A stretch of 61,551 nt of DNA from NCBI GenBank assembly GCA_023410675.1, contig JAEYPM010000035.1, forward strand, positions 1 to 61,551, given 5' to 3'. Below, piece after piece: positions 24,121 to 32,525 of the stretch. This DNA comes from Bacillota bacterium (GTDB lineage: Bacteria; Bacillota; Clostridia; Lachnospirales; Cellulosilyticaceae). The translations under genes were made by a program, and so were the position numbers. Under the pieces are notes generated by a model. The model was not told the origin of the DNA, ran no database searches, and saw only the letters and a list, made by a program, of their open reading frames with translations. The number at the start of each line of letters is the position of its first letter. Position 1 is the first letter of the stretch.

Positions 24121-25533
24121 ATGAAAAACAAAGCATATAGGTACTATATAGGCATATTTACAGTTCTTGTAAGTTTAATTGCCATCTCAATTATTTTTTA
24201 TAAGAGTACGGATGTAGAAAATGATAGTGGAGAAGAAATTATAGTTCAAGATTCAGAGATGAAGACTAAAGCAGGTAGATCCTATAATACGTATACAGCA
24301 ACCGTTGAATTTGATGAGGGGTTGGATAAGTTTTTTGGAAATGAGATCATTACTTATGTTCATGAGTTTAAGCAGTCGACAGATACAATTTTTCTTAAAC
24401 TAGGACTCAATGATTATCATGAACCTTTCTATAGATATTCCTATCATACCACTGAGGGATTAGATCAATATTCAAATAGCCCAATTGCCATTAAATCAGT
24501 AAAGGTGGCAGGCCAGCAGATCAGTTATTTTCAACAGGATACTAACTTAGTGGTTCATCTCGAAGAAAAATTAAATGAAAATGAAACCATTAGTCTCTTA
24601 ATTGAGTTTGAGGGGAAAGTCCCTCTTGCTAATGATTATGTGGGACGATATAAGAAGAACATTTGGCTAAAAGATTTCCTTCCTAGAATCAGGGTTTATA
24701 ATGATGAAGAAGGATGGATGAGTGTAGATAACTATGGTGAGCAGCACTACAGTTATTCAGAAACATCCAAATATAAGGTTACAATTATTGTGGACGAGAT
24801 GTTTGATGTTATGACAGGTACACCGTTTACTAATTGCTTGGACGAAAATGGGAAAAAGAATTATATTTTCGAAGCCAATATGGTTAGAGATTTTGGTATA
24901 TATATCGGTCTTCCTAAGAATAAAAAAGAATTTGCACTTCAGCAAAATAAGAAACTGATTATTTACTCGGATAATGATACTGATTTAGATAATATAGCAT
25001 CAAAAGTGGATGCACTATTTGCTTATTACAATGACATATTTGGCACTTATCCATATGATACGTTTGTGATTGTAGATTCAAATAGCAAGTATGCCATTTC
25101 ATATCCTAAAATGCTCATCACCAATTTAAATGACAAAGAAGCCTTTATGAACAACATTGGTAAAAATATAGGCAATCAGTGGATACCTTATATTATTACA
25201 CATAACCCACAAAAGGATGATGCACTTAACTCTGGATTAGTTGAATATATGGCAAACAGAGAAAAAAGTAGCGTACAGAGCATGAAAAAGCAACTTGAAG
25301 AATATCAAGATCATCATGAAGATAAAGTTTATAAAGATGTTTCATGGCAGCAAATAAAAAGTTTATTAGAGAAAGAAGAGCAGTTAGGTGAAAGGGTTTT
25401 TAGAGAAAGGCTCAGACAGTATTATAAAACATATGCTTTCACTATAGCTACTAAACAGAATTTTGATGAGGTTATGCGTAAGGATTACCAAAATGATAAA
25501 AATAAGATAAGTAATAATAATAAAAATGAATGA
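24121..25533 (+). CDS. Membrane-anchored M1-peptidase-like protein without catalytic motif
   Basis: A single N-terminal TM, then a large extracytoplasmic part with the fold pattern of M1 aminopeptidases: N-terminal saddle-like beta domain ('FDEGLDKFFGNEIITYVHEF'), then a thermolysin-like domain ('VDALFAYYNDIFGTYPYDTF'). Where active enzymes have HExxHQW and, about 18 residues on, NEGLAEY, this one reads 'NIGKNIGNQWIPYI' and 'LNSGLVEYMANRE'. QW and GLxEY survive, but both His and the zinc-binding Glu are gone. It is predicted inactive, perhaps a binding protein. I start at the ATG at 24121 with GGAG six bases upstream; two ATGs at 24106/24109 are alternatives. Confidence 0.75.
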   Translation: MKNKAYRYYIGIFTVLVSLIAISIIFYKSTDVENDSGEEIIVQDSEMKTKAGRSYNTYTATVEFDEGLDKFFGNEIITYVHEFKQSTDTIFLKLGLNDYHEPFYRYSYHTTEGLDQYSNSPIAIKSVKVAGQQISYFQQDTNLVVHLEEKLNENETISLLIEFEGKVPLANDYVGRYKKNIWLKDFLPRIRVYNDEEGWMSVDNYGEQHYSYSETSKYKVTIIVDEMFDVMTGTPFTNCLDENGKKNYIFEANMVRDFGIYIGLPKNKKEFALQQNKKLIIYSDNDTDLDNIASKVDALFAYYNDIFGTYPYDTFVIVDSNSKYAISYPKMLITNLNDKEAFMNNIGKNIGNQWIPYIITHNPQKDDALNSGLVEYMANREKSSVQSMKKQLEEYQDHHEDKVYKDVSWQQIKSLLEKEEQLGERVFRERLRQYYKTYAFTIATKQNFDEVMRKDYQNDKNKISNNNKNE

Positions 25534-25587
25534 GATTTATCCCTATTATAAAAAGGGTTTTGTGTATAAGAGAGGCGGCATGATAAA

Positions 25588-26694
25588 ATGAAGGTAGTAA
25601 TTTTGCCTGCAAATTGTATGGGGGATTATTTAACAGAAGCTTTATCTTGTATTAAAAGAATACTTAAAGAGTTAGAAGTTGACATACAAGTATTAGATTT
25701 AAATGGACTTCCTTATTTTAGAGGTAAAAAAGTTAAGCCAATGGATGCAATAATGAAGGCTATAGATTCAGCAGATGCTGTAGTTGCTATGACCAACGTA
25801 CATGTATTAGGTGTACATGCTTCGATGCAAAGCTTTTTAGATTTTGCAGGACTGTACGAAGGCGATTCATTCAATAAGCCTATTTTAGTCGTTACATATA
25901 GTGAATGGATAGGAGAAATAGAAGCAGCAGATTTAGTCTTAAGGGCATGGAACATTCTTGGAGGAAAGAGTGGTAATAAAGTCTGTATTAATGCCTATTC
26001 ATCTAAGGAAGATGTGTTATTTGAATTAGAAAAAAGTATTGAAGACTTTTATAGGGTAATCAAGCAAAATAGACCCAATCTCCCAAGCTCTCAGCGTAGT
26101 CTGTTTTTGGCCACCAAAGAAAAAATTAAGGAAACAAAGGAAATTAAGGAAAGTACCAAAGTAACCCCATTAACTGATATATTAGAGCAACAAACAAGGA
26201 TTGACTTAAGGGTGGATGAAGGTGCAAAAGAAGTTATGAATGTCGAGAACTTAGAAAAAGAAAAGAATATTCAAGAAATATCAAAGCTATTAAAAAGAGA
26301 GATTCAGCAGTCTACAAAAGAGTTTACACAACTTGATGAGGTTATTTATAAAAGACCATCAAGTAATCAAAATTTAACTGTTCAGGTAACGAAAAAGCTT
26401 TCAAGTTTACCCCATTATTTTACTGCAAAACATGATAAAGATCTTGAAATGAAGGTTCAGTACATTATTGCAGATACAGAAGAAAAAGGATATATTACAA
26501 TAAAGGAAGGCGATTGTATTTATACAGAGGGGGTTGCTAATGCACCTAGTGTAGAACTTACACTAGCCACTGAAGTCTTATCAGATATCTTTTTGAAAAA
26601 AATTACTTATCAAAAAGCTTTTATGCTTGGGAAAATCAAGGCAAGAGGGAACTTTGTTTTATTAGCAAAGTTAGATCAAATATTTAAGGAGTGA
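25588..26694 (+). CDS. Flavodoxin-like (NADPH-FMN reductase fold) protein fused to SCP2 domain
   Basis: Residues ~1-160 have the flavodoxin-like fold of NADPH-dependent FMN reductases: 'MKVVILPANCMGDYLTEAL', 'DIQVLDLNGLPYF', 'SADAVVAMTNVHVLGVHAS', 'KPILVVTYSEW'. A charged linker (~180-265) leads to a C-terminal SCP2 sterol-carrier-like domain ('VQYIIADTEEKGYITIKEG', 'PSVELTLATEVLSDIFLKK', 'GKIKARGNFVLLAKLDQIF'), which binds hydrophobic ligands. The combination suggests a redox or acyl/lipid-handling role but no substrate can be named. Its stop overlaps the region carrying the ribosome binding site of the HIT gene. Confidence 0.75.
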   Translation: MKVVILPANCMGDYLTEALSCIKRILKELEVDIQVLDLNGLPYFRGKKVKPMDAIMKAIDSADAVVAMTNVHVLGVHASMQSFLDFAGLYEGDSFNKPILVVTYSEWIGEIEAADLVLRAWNILGGKSGNKVCINAYSSKEDVLFELEKSIEDFYRVIKQNRPNLPSSQRSLFLATKEKIKETKEIKESTKVTPLTDILEQQTRIDLRVDEGAKEVMNVENLEKEKNIQEISKLLKREIQQSTKEFTQLDEVIYKRPSSNQNLTVQVTKKLSSLPHYFTAKHDKDLEMKVQYIIADTEEKGYITIKEGDCIYTEGVANAPSVELTLATEVLSDIFLKKITYQKAFMLGKIKARGNFVLLAKLDQIFKE

Positions 26695-26702
26695 GTATAA
26701 AG

Positions 26703-27119
26703 ATGCAGGATAATTGTATTTTTTGTAAGATTATTAAAGGAGAACTACCTTCTTATAAGGTTTATGAAGATGATCGCTTTATAGCAATATTAGATAAGTT
26801 CCCAATAAGTTATGGGCACTTACTCATTATTCCAAAATATCATCATGAGAACATATTTGACATGCCAGAAGAACTGGCAAGTGGTTTATATCCTGTGGCA
26901 AAAAAACTAGCAAAAGCAGTAAAGGAAGCAGTCAAAGCTGATGGCATAAATATTGTTCAAAATAATGGAAAGGCTGCACAGCAAGCTGTTATGCATTTTC
27001 ATCTTCATGTAATACCTAGAATATCTGAAGATGGTGTGAGACTAAACATGCCTTCCCAATTTGATGTAACAGATGAAAAGTTAGAAGAACTTGCAAAAAA
27101 AATAAGCCGCTTAGTTTAA
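26703..27119 (+). CDS. HIT family nucleotide-binding protein
   Basis: A 138-residue histidine-triad hydrolase: zinc pair 'CIFCKIIKGELPS', 'DKFPISYGHLLIIPKYH' and the triad 'HFHLHVIPR'. HIT proteins hydrolyse nucleoside phosphoramidates and related adenylates. AAGGAG 11 bases upstream supports the ATG at 26703; the GTG at 26691 has no room for a binding site. It follows the flavodoxin-SCP2 gene, probably as one transcript. Confidence 0.9.
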   Translation: MQDNCIFCKIIKGELPSYKVYEDDRFIAILDKFPISYGHLLIIPKYHHENIFDMPEELASGLYPVAKKLAKAVKEAVKADGINIVQNNGKAAQQAVMHFHLHVIPRISEDGVRLNMPSQFDVTDEKLEELAKKISRLV

Positions 27120-27134
27120 GAGGCTTATTTTTTT
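27101..27134 (+). terminator. Terminator at the HIT gene end
   Basis: AATAAGCC (27101-27108) pairs with GGCTTATT (27122-27129), followed by T-rich sequence. The left arm is within the coding sequence. The A-run on the other side lets it also act on the convergent asnB transcript. Confidence 0.8.
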
Positions 27135-27155
27135 ATAGAATGAACACTGCAAATT

Positions 27156-29006
27156 TTAGCTTACACTTTGTGAATGCATATCATCTGATTTAAAGTACTC
27201 ATTGTACCAGGTTAAGAACATAAATACAGTCCATATCTTACGACTATTATCTACTTTTCCTTTTCTATGTGTATCAAGTAAATCTACAAGCTTATCTGTA
27301 TTAAAATACTTTGATGCAACATCTGAAGTAAAATGCTCTTTGACGATTGTGTAATATTTATCTTCTTTAAGCCATACACGAATAGGAACTGGAAAACCAA
27401 GTTTTTTCTTGTTGGCTGTTTCTTTAGGCATATTGCGTTTGGCAGCTAGTCGCATAGCATATTTGGTATTTTCTTTGTTGACACGGTATTTTAGTGGCAG
27501 CTTAAGTGCAAGAGAGCAGACTTCTTTATCTAAAAATGGAACTCTTAGTTCTAATGAATGAGCCATACTCATCTTATCCGCTTTTAGTAAAATGTCACCA
27601 CAAAGCCACATGTGCATATCTAAATACTGCATTTTAGTAACTGCATCTTTATCTTTTACTTTCTCATAAAATGCGGCAGTAAGTGTACGTGGGTCTGGAG
27701 CATTGGTTGGTCTTAATAGAAGATTTTTACGCTCCAAAGTAGAAAACATATTAGCATTTCCTATAAAATAATCTTCGACTTCTTTACTGCATCTTATAAG
27801 GAAGTTTTTCCCGGTAAAATTAAAAGGCATCCATGAAGCGACAGTGCCAAAAAGTTTTCTCGCGAATCTAGGAAGCTTTCTATAAGCGGCGGTGTCTATA
27901 GGCTCTTTATAGATGTTATAACCACCAAAAAGTTCATCGGCCCCTTCTCCAGAAAGCACCCCTTTAACATGTTTACTAGCAAGTTCGCTGACAAAATAAA
28001 GAGCAACTGCTGCAGGGTCTGCTAAAGGCTCGTCCATAAAGTACTGAACCTTAGGAAGGACATCCCAATATTCTTCAGGTGTAATGACTTTATGTTTATT
28101 GTCTATATTGATTTCTTTAGAAAGTTCTTTAGCATAGCTGATTTCGTTGTAATTTTCATTGTCAAATCCAACAGTAAAGGTGTTATCACCATGAAAACAG
28201 CTTGCAACATAACTTGAATCTACACCACTTGATAAAAAACATCCTACTTCTACATCACTTATTTTATGTGATTCTATAGATTCTTTCATTTGATTGTCTA
28301 TTGCATTAACATAATGGTCTAGGGAATGATTAGTTTCGTTAAAATGAGGTTCCCAATAACGCTCAATGTCCATTTTGCCATCTTTTAATAAAAAATAGTG
28401 GGCTGGGGGTAACCGATAAATGCCTTTAAAAAAGGTTTCGGGTAGTGCGGAATATTGAAAGGAAAGATAGGTTTCAAGTGCTTCTTCATTAAGTTCTCTT
28501 TTTACTTGAGGATGTTCTAAAATAGATTTAATTTCAGAAGCATAGACAAACTTTGACTGATCAAGTGTATAGTAAAAAGGTTTAATACCAAAGAAATCTC
28601 TTGCACCAAATAAAACTTTCTCTTGCTTGTCCCAAATTACAAAAGCAAACATGCCTCTAAGATGAGATAAAAGATCTATGCCATATTCTTCATAGCCATG
28701 TACTAATACTTCAGAGTCACTATGGGTTTTGAAGGTATGTCCTAAGTCAATTAGTTTTGTGCGGATATCCATAAAGTTATATATTTCTCCATTAAAGGTC
28801 AGTACATAACGACCATCTTCGTTATATAGAGGCTGAGAACCATCTTGAAGATCAAGGAAACTTAGTCTTCTAAAACCCATGGATATATGATCATCTATAT
28901 ATTTCCCATCGCTATCTGGTCCACGGTGGGCTATTTTATTCATCATATTTAAAAGAATGGAATCGCTGTCATTGGTTAATCCTGTAAAGCCACAAATACC
29001 ACACAT
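27156..29006 (-). CDS. asnB: Asparagine synthetase (glutamine-hydrolysing)
   Basis: A 616-residue two-domain enzyme. The first residue after Met is the class II glutaminase nucleophile (MCGICGFTG), which fixes the start at 29006; AAGGAG lies eight bases before it, and the longer frame from 29024 would bury the Cys. The glutaminase domain contains 'RLSFLDLQDGSQPLYNEDG' and 'LTFNGEIYNF'. The synthetase domain has the PP-loop 'LSSGVDSSYVA', 'SGEGADELFGGY' and 'RVPFLDKEV'. It makes asparagine from aspartate, glutamine and ATP. It is monocistronic, divergent from the malic enzyme gene. Confidence 0.95.
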   Translation of the reverse strand: MCGICGFTGLTNDSDSILLNMMNKIAHRGPDSDGKYIDDHISMGFRRLSFLDLQDGSQPLYNEDGRYVLTFNGEIYNFMDIRTKLIDLGHTFKTHSDSEVLVHGYEEYGIDLLSHLRGMFAFVIWDKQEKVLFGARDFFGIKPFYYTLDQSKFVYASEIKSILEHPQVKRELNEEALETYLSFQYSALPETFFKGIYRLPPAHYFLLKDGKMDIERYWEPHFNETNHSLDHYVNAIDNQMKESIESHKISDVEVGCFLSSGVDSSYVASCFHGDNTFTVGFDNENYNEISYAKELSKEINIDNKHKVITPEEYWDVLPKVQYFMDEPLADPAAVALYFVSELASKHVKGVLSGEGADELFGGYNIYKEPIDTAAYRKLPRFARKLFGTVASWMPFNFTGKNFLIRCSKEVEDYFIGNANMFSTLERKNLLLRPTNAPDPRTLTAAFYEKVKDKDAVTKMQYLDMHMWLCGDILLKADKMSMAHSLELRVPFLDKEVCSLALKLPLKYRVNKENTKYAMRLAAKRNMPKETANKKKLGFPVPIRVWLKEDKYYTIVKEHFTSDVASKYFNTDKLVDLLDTHRKGKVDNSRKIWTVFMFLTWYNEYFKSDDMHSQSVS

Positions 29007-29322
29007 ATGTAAGGCTCCTTCCATAAAAATATATCATAATGACTTTAACACATATCTTATTCAAAATCAATTATAGAGTTCCAGTATATTTTAGTATCAC
29101 TTTTCAAGTATTGCCTATTAAAAAAAATATAATCTTTTCCCTAAAAAAATATAGTCTATGGTATTAATATTGACGATCAATATCAATCAAGAGTATGATA
29201 GAATTATATATTAGTTCTTAAGCAAAAATACAATTCACTTCTAGACATTTATAGTATACACTGTGAATTGATTTTGCATGCTATATATGGCAGTTTGTAT
29301 AATTTAGGAGGAAAAAAGGTCA
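29007..29322. other. Divergent intergenic region asnB / malic enzyme
   Basis: Holds the sigma-A promoter for the malic enzyme (29170-29199) and presumably one for asnB (a TATAAT on the minus strand near 29070-29075 lacks a clear -35). No riboswitch or T-box structure was recognised upstream of asnB. Confidence 0.5.
29170..29199 (+). promoter_or_regulatory. Sigma-A promoter of malic enzyme gene
   Basis: TTGACG (29170-29175), 18-bp spacer, TATGAT (29194-29199), about 120 bp before the start codon. Confidence 0.6.
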
Positions 29323-30471
29323 ATGGATATGAGGGAAAAAGTACTGAAGATGCATGAGGAATGGCAAGGGAAAATAGAAATAAAATCAAAAACAAAAGTA
29401 AATAGTAGAGAAGAATTATCGATAGCATACACACCTGGTGTTGCAGAACCTTGCCGAGAAATTGAAAAGGATAAATTAAATGTATATAAGTACACGATGA
29501 AAGGGAATACTGTAGCGATAATATCAGATGGAACAGCTGTATTAGGCTTAGGAGATATAGGTCCCGAGGCAGCTATGCCTGTGATGGAAGGAAAAGCTTT
29601 GTTATTTAAGGAATTTGCTGGAGTTAATGCAATTCCTCTTTGTATAGATACGAAAGACACTCAGGAGATTATTAAGTTCGCAAAACAAATTGCTCCAAGT
29701 TTTGGTGGAATTAATTTAGAAGATATTTCAGCACCTAGATGTTTCGAAATTGAGGAAGCTTTGAAAAATGAATTAGATATTCCAGTATTCCATGATGATC
29801 AACATGGAACAGCTATAGTTGTTTTAGCGGCATTAATAAATGCACTCAAAGTAGTTAATAAAACAAAAGAAACAGTGAAGGTTGTTGTAAACGGAGCAGG
29901 AGCAGCTGGGTTAGCCATAACAAAACTGCTCATAAATTATGGTTTTAAGAATATAGTAGTAGTTGATAAGTTAGGTATCTTATCTAAAGACGAGCCATGG
30001 ATGAACTGGGCACAAAAATCAATTTGTGAGGAGACGAACAAGGATAATTTAAGAGGAAACCTAAAGGATGCAATTTGTGGCTCAGACATTTTTATTGGTG
30101 TTTCTGCTCCTAATATTGTATCTGAAGAAATGGTTGCTTCAATGAATAAAAATGCTATTGTTTTTGCCATGGCTAATCCTTCACCTGAGATTGAGCCACA
30201 GCTTGCTAAAAAGGCAGGAGCCGCGGTCGTTGGAACAGGTAGATCAGACTATCCAAATCAAATTAATAATGTTCTTGTTTTCCCAGGGATATTTAAAGGA
30301 GCACTTTTAGCGAGAGCATCTAAGATAACAGAAGAGATGAAAATAGCTACGGCTATAGCTATTTCGGAAATGATTAAAGAAGACGATCTAAGTGCAGAAA
30401 ATATTGTTCCAGCACCTTTTACACAGGGCGTTTCGGATAAGGTTGCTGAAGCAATTGTAGCATTGTCTTAA
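29323..30471 (+). CDS. NAD(P)-dependent malic enzyme
   Basis: A 382-residue short-form malic enzyme (oxaloacetate-decarboxylating malate dehydrogenase): 'LSIAYTPGVAEPCREI' with the active-site Tyr, 'VFHDDQHGTAIVVLAA' with metal-binding acidic residues, the Rossmann 'VVVNGAGAAGLAITKLL' and 'VFAMANPSPEI'. It converts malate to pyruvate and CO2. The lack of the C-terminal phosphotransacetylase-like domain marks it as the short type. AGGAGG precedes the ATG. Cofactor preference cannot be read reliably. Confidence 0.95.
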   Translation: MDMREKVLKMHEEWQGKIEIKSKTKVNSREELSIAYTPGVAEPCREIEKDKLNVYKYTMKGNTVAIISDGTAVLGLGDIGPEAAMPVMEGKALLFKEFAGVNAIPLCIDTKDTQEIIKFAKQIAPSFGGINLEDISAPRCFEIEEALKNELDIPVFHDDQHGTAIVVLAALINALKVVNKTKETVKVVVNGAGAAGLAITKLLINYGFKNIVVVDKLGILSKDEPWMNWAQKSICEETNKDNLRGNLKDAICGSDIFIGVSAPNIVSEEMVASMNKNAIVFAMANPSPEIEPQLAKKAGAAVVGTGRSDYPNQINNVLVFPGIFKGALLARASKITEEMKIATAIAISEMIKEDDLSAENIVPAPFTQGVSDKVAEAIVALS

Positions 30472-30523
30472 TGGATTATTTTCATCATGAGTATTTAATA
30501 ATAAGTAGAGAGGGTGATTATCT

Positions 30524-31582
30524 TTGAAAAGGATTGTGCTTACTGGTGGAGGGACGGCTGGACATGTAACGCCCAATATAGCCCTATTACCAAAGCTTAA
30601 AAAGGCTGGATGGGATATTGTTTATATAGGTAGCCACGGAGGCATTGAGAAAAACCTCATAAAAGATCACAATATCCCTTATTACGGCATTTCTTCAGGG
30701 AAATTAAGAAGATATGTTTCAATGGAGAATATAAAAGATCCTTTTAAAGTCGTTAAAGGATTATGGGATGCTTTTAAAATCCTAAAAAAACTAAAGCCAC
30801 ATGTGGTTTTTTCAAAGGGTGGCTATGTTACTGTTCCAGTAGTGATGGCTGCAAATGTATTAAGGATACCTGTGGTTATTCATGAGTCTGATATCACCCC
30901 AGGACTTGCCAATAAAATAGCAATGCGGTTTGCTAAAACTATTTGTGTCAATTTTGAAGAAACATTAAAGTATGTTGGAAAGAAAGGTGTACTGACTGGA
31001 ACACCTATAAGAGAAGAGTTATTTCAAGGAAATAGAGAAAGAGCATTTAAATTATGTAATTTTACAAAAGATAAACCGACGCTACTTGTTATGGGTGGAA
31101 GCTTAGGGGCTGTTAAGGTAAATGATATCTTAAGAAGCTCTCTTGATGAATTACTGGTGCGTTATAATATTATTCACATATGTGGGAAGGGCAACATGGA
31201 AGAAAGTGTTGCTCATAGGGAAGGATACAGCCAATTTGAGTATGTTACTAAAGAACTTCCTGATTTATTTGCAGCAGCAGATATTATTCTTTCAAGAGCA
31301 GGAGCCAATGCTATTTCTGAAATTATGGCACTAAATATTCCAAGTCTACTTATTCCTCTTTCTCAAAGTGTAAGTAGAGGTGATCAAATTCTAAATGCTC
31401 AGTCTATGCAGAAAAAAGGATATTGTAAGATGATTGAAGAAGAATTGCTAACAAAAGAGATATTAATCAAAGAGCTAAACTATATTTATGAAAATAGGCA
31501 AGAGTATAAAAGACATATTTCCAAAGCAACAAAGATAAGTGGGATCGACAAAATACTAAACATTTTAAACATGTATGACTAA
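30524..31582 (+). CDS. murG: UDP-GlcNAc:undecaprenyl-PP-MurNAc-pentapeptide GlcNAc transferase
   Basis: 352 residues with MurG signatures: 'TGGGTAGHVTPNIALLP', 'FSKGGYVTVPVVMAA', 'IHESDITPGLANKIA', 'LVMGGSLGAVKVND' and 'ILSRAGANAISEI'. It makes lipid II from lipid I on the inner membrane face. It starts at TTG behind GAGGGTG. Usually murG is inside the division/cell-wall cluster; here it stands outside, between malic enzyme and a coiled-coil gene, so it may be a relocated or second copy. Confidence 0.93.
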   Translation: MKRIVLTGGGTAGHVTPNIALLPKLKKAGWDIVYIGSHGGIEKNLIKDHNIPYYGISSGKLRRYVSMENIKDPFKVVKGLWDAFKILKKLKPHVVFSKGGYVTVPVVMAANVLRIPVVIHESDITPGLANKIAMRFAKTICVNFEETLKYVGKKGVLTGTPIREELFQGNRERAFKLCNFTKDKPTLLVMGGSLGAVKVNDILRSSLDELLVRYNIIHICGKGNMEESVAHREGYSQFEYVTKELPDLFAAADIILSRAGANAISEIMALNIPSLLIPLSQSVSRGDQILNAQSMQKKGYCKMIEEELLTKEILIKELNYIYENRQEYKRHISKATKISGIDKILNILNMYD

Positions 31583-31611
31583 GAACGTATATCAATTGAG
31601 GAGTGAATATT

Positions 31612-32340
31612 ATGACGAGTAAACATGAAGATCTATTACTAGTTAGAAAAACACTATCTGCTACAAAAGGCCATTTGATTCATACAAGTATGTTTCTTGG
31701 AATTATGTCAGAAAGATTAGAATCTCAAGTTAAATTTGCTTCAGATAAAATACAAGGTTTACTCATAGTGAAAAAGAAACAAACGGATTACTTATTGGAG
31801 ATTTTTGAAACAAGTGAAAAATTAAGTAAAGGATATAAGAGTGGTATAAAAATAAATGAAGATATAGCACAAAAACTGAATCATTCTTTACAGTCAATAG
31901 AAGATGATGAAAAAGAACTGAGTAACCTTATTAATGAAGTGAGAAGAATGAGTGATTGTATTCAAGTGATAAAAAGCATGGCAATCTGCAATGATTCTAT
32001 TGAAGATCTAAGTATGGGTATAGAACAAATAGAAGAAAGTATAAAACAATTGTGCAAAGATATGAAAGAGAATAAAGAAAGTGTAATACATATTAATAAT
32101 GATTTAAGTTCGTCAATTAACATCATAAAAGACTTAAATGAAACGAATCAGTCTATTTCTTTGGCTGTTGATAATATAAACACTTTTGTAGAAAATATCA
32201 GCAATAATATTGATGACCTTGAGAACGTTAAGGTAATGTTTTCAGGTGTTTTAAGTAAGATAGCTCAGTTAAGTAATGAAAATAAAGAAACCTTAGAGCA
32301 AATAGAAAAAGCTTTAGTATGTGATTTATTAAATGGATAA
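31612..32340 (+). CDS. Coiled-coil protein of unknown function
   Basis: 242 residues, almost entirely heptad-rich helix ('KLNHSLQSIEDDEKELSNLI', 'SLAVDNINTFVENISNNIDD') with no TM, signal or recognised motif. The rhythm recalls the helical arm of methyl-accepting chemotaxis proteins, but the conserved hairpin tip is absent. The ATG at 31612 follows GAGGAG by eight bases, 29 bp after murG, so cotranscription with murG is likely. A structural or cell-envelope-associated role is only a guess. Confidence 0.6.
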   Translation: MTSKHEDLLLVRKTLSATKGHLIHTSMFLGIMSERLESQVKFASDKIQGLLIVKKKQTDYLLEIFETSEKLSKGYKSGIKINEDIAQKLNHSLQSIEDDEKELSNLINEVRRMSDCIQVIKSMAICNDSIEDLSMGIEQIEESIKQLCKDMKENKESVIHINNDLSSSINIIKDLNETNQSISLAVDNINTFVENISNNIDDLENVKVMFSGVLSKIAQLSNENKETLEQIEKALVCDLLNG

Positions 32341-32460
32341 TGAAAATGAAGTATTATATAATCTTCTTATATTTCCTATGGGGGATTTTGTAATATGCTA
32401 TTTGAAGGATAAAAACGTCGAATAATGAAAAAATAAATAGATATAAAGATATTCTAACGC

Positions 32461-32489
32461 TTGACACCAATCTTTTTTGATACTAAAAT
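32461..32489 (+). promoter_or_regulatory. Sigma-A promoter of pyrG
   Basis: TTGACA (32461-32466), 17-bp spacer, TAAAAT (32484-32489), 37 bp before the pyrG start. No GGGC-type reiterative initiation site or attenuator was noted. Confidence 0.75.
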
Positions 32490-32525
32490 AAAAAGGTTGA
32501 TAATGAGAAAATTGAGGTGAAAGAA

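Noticed and set aside
29007..29322. T-box or amino-acid riboswitch before asnB
   Set aside because: No specifier stem, TGGN-type sequence or terminator/antiterminator pair could be found on the minus strand.
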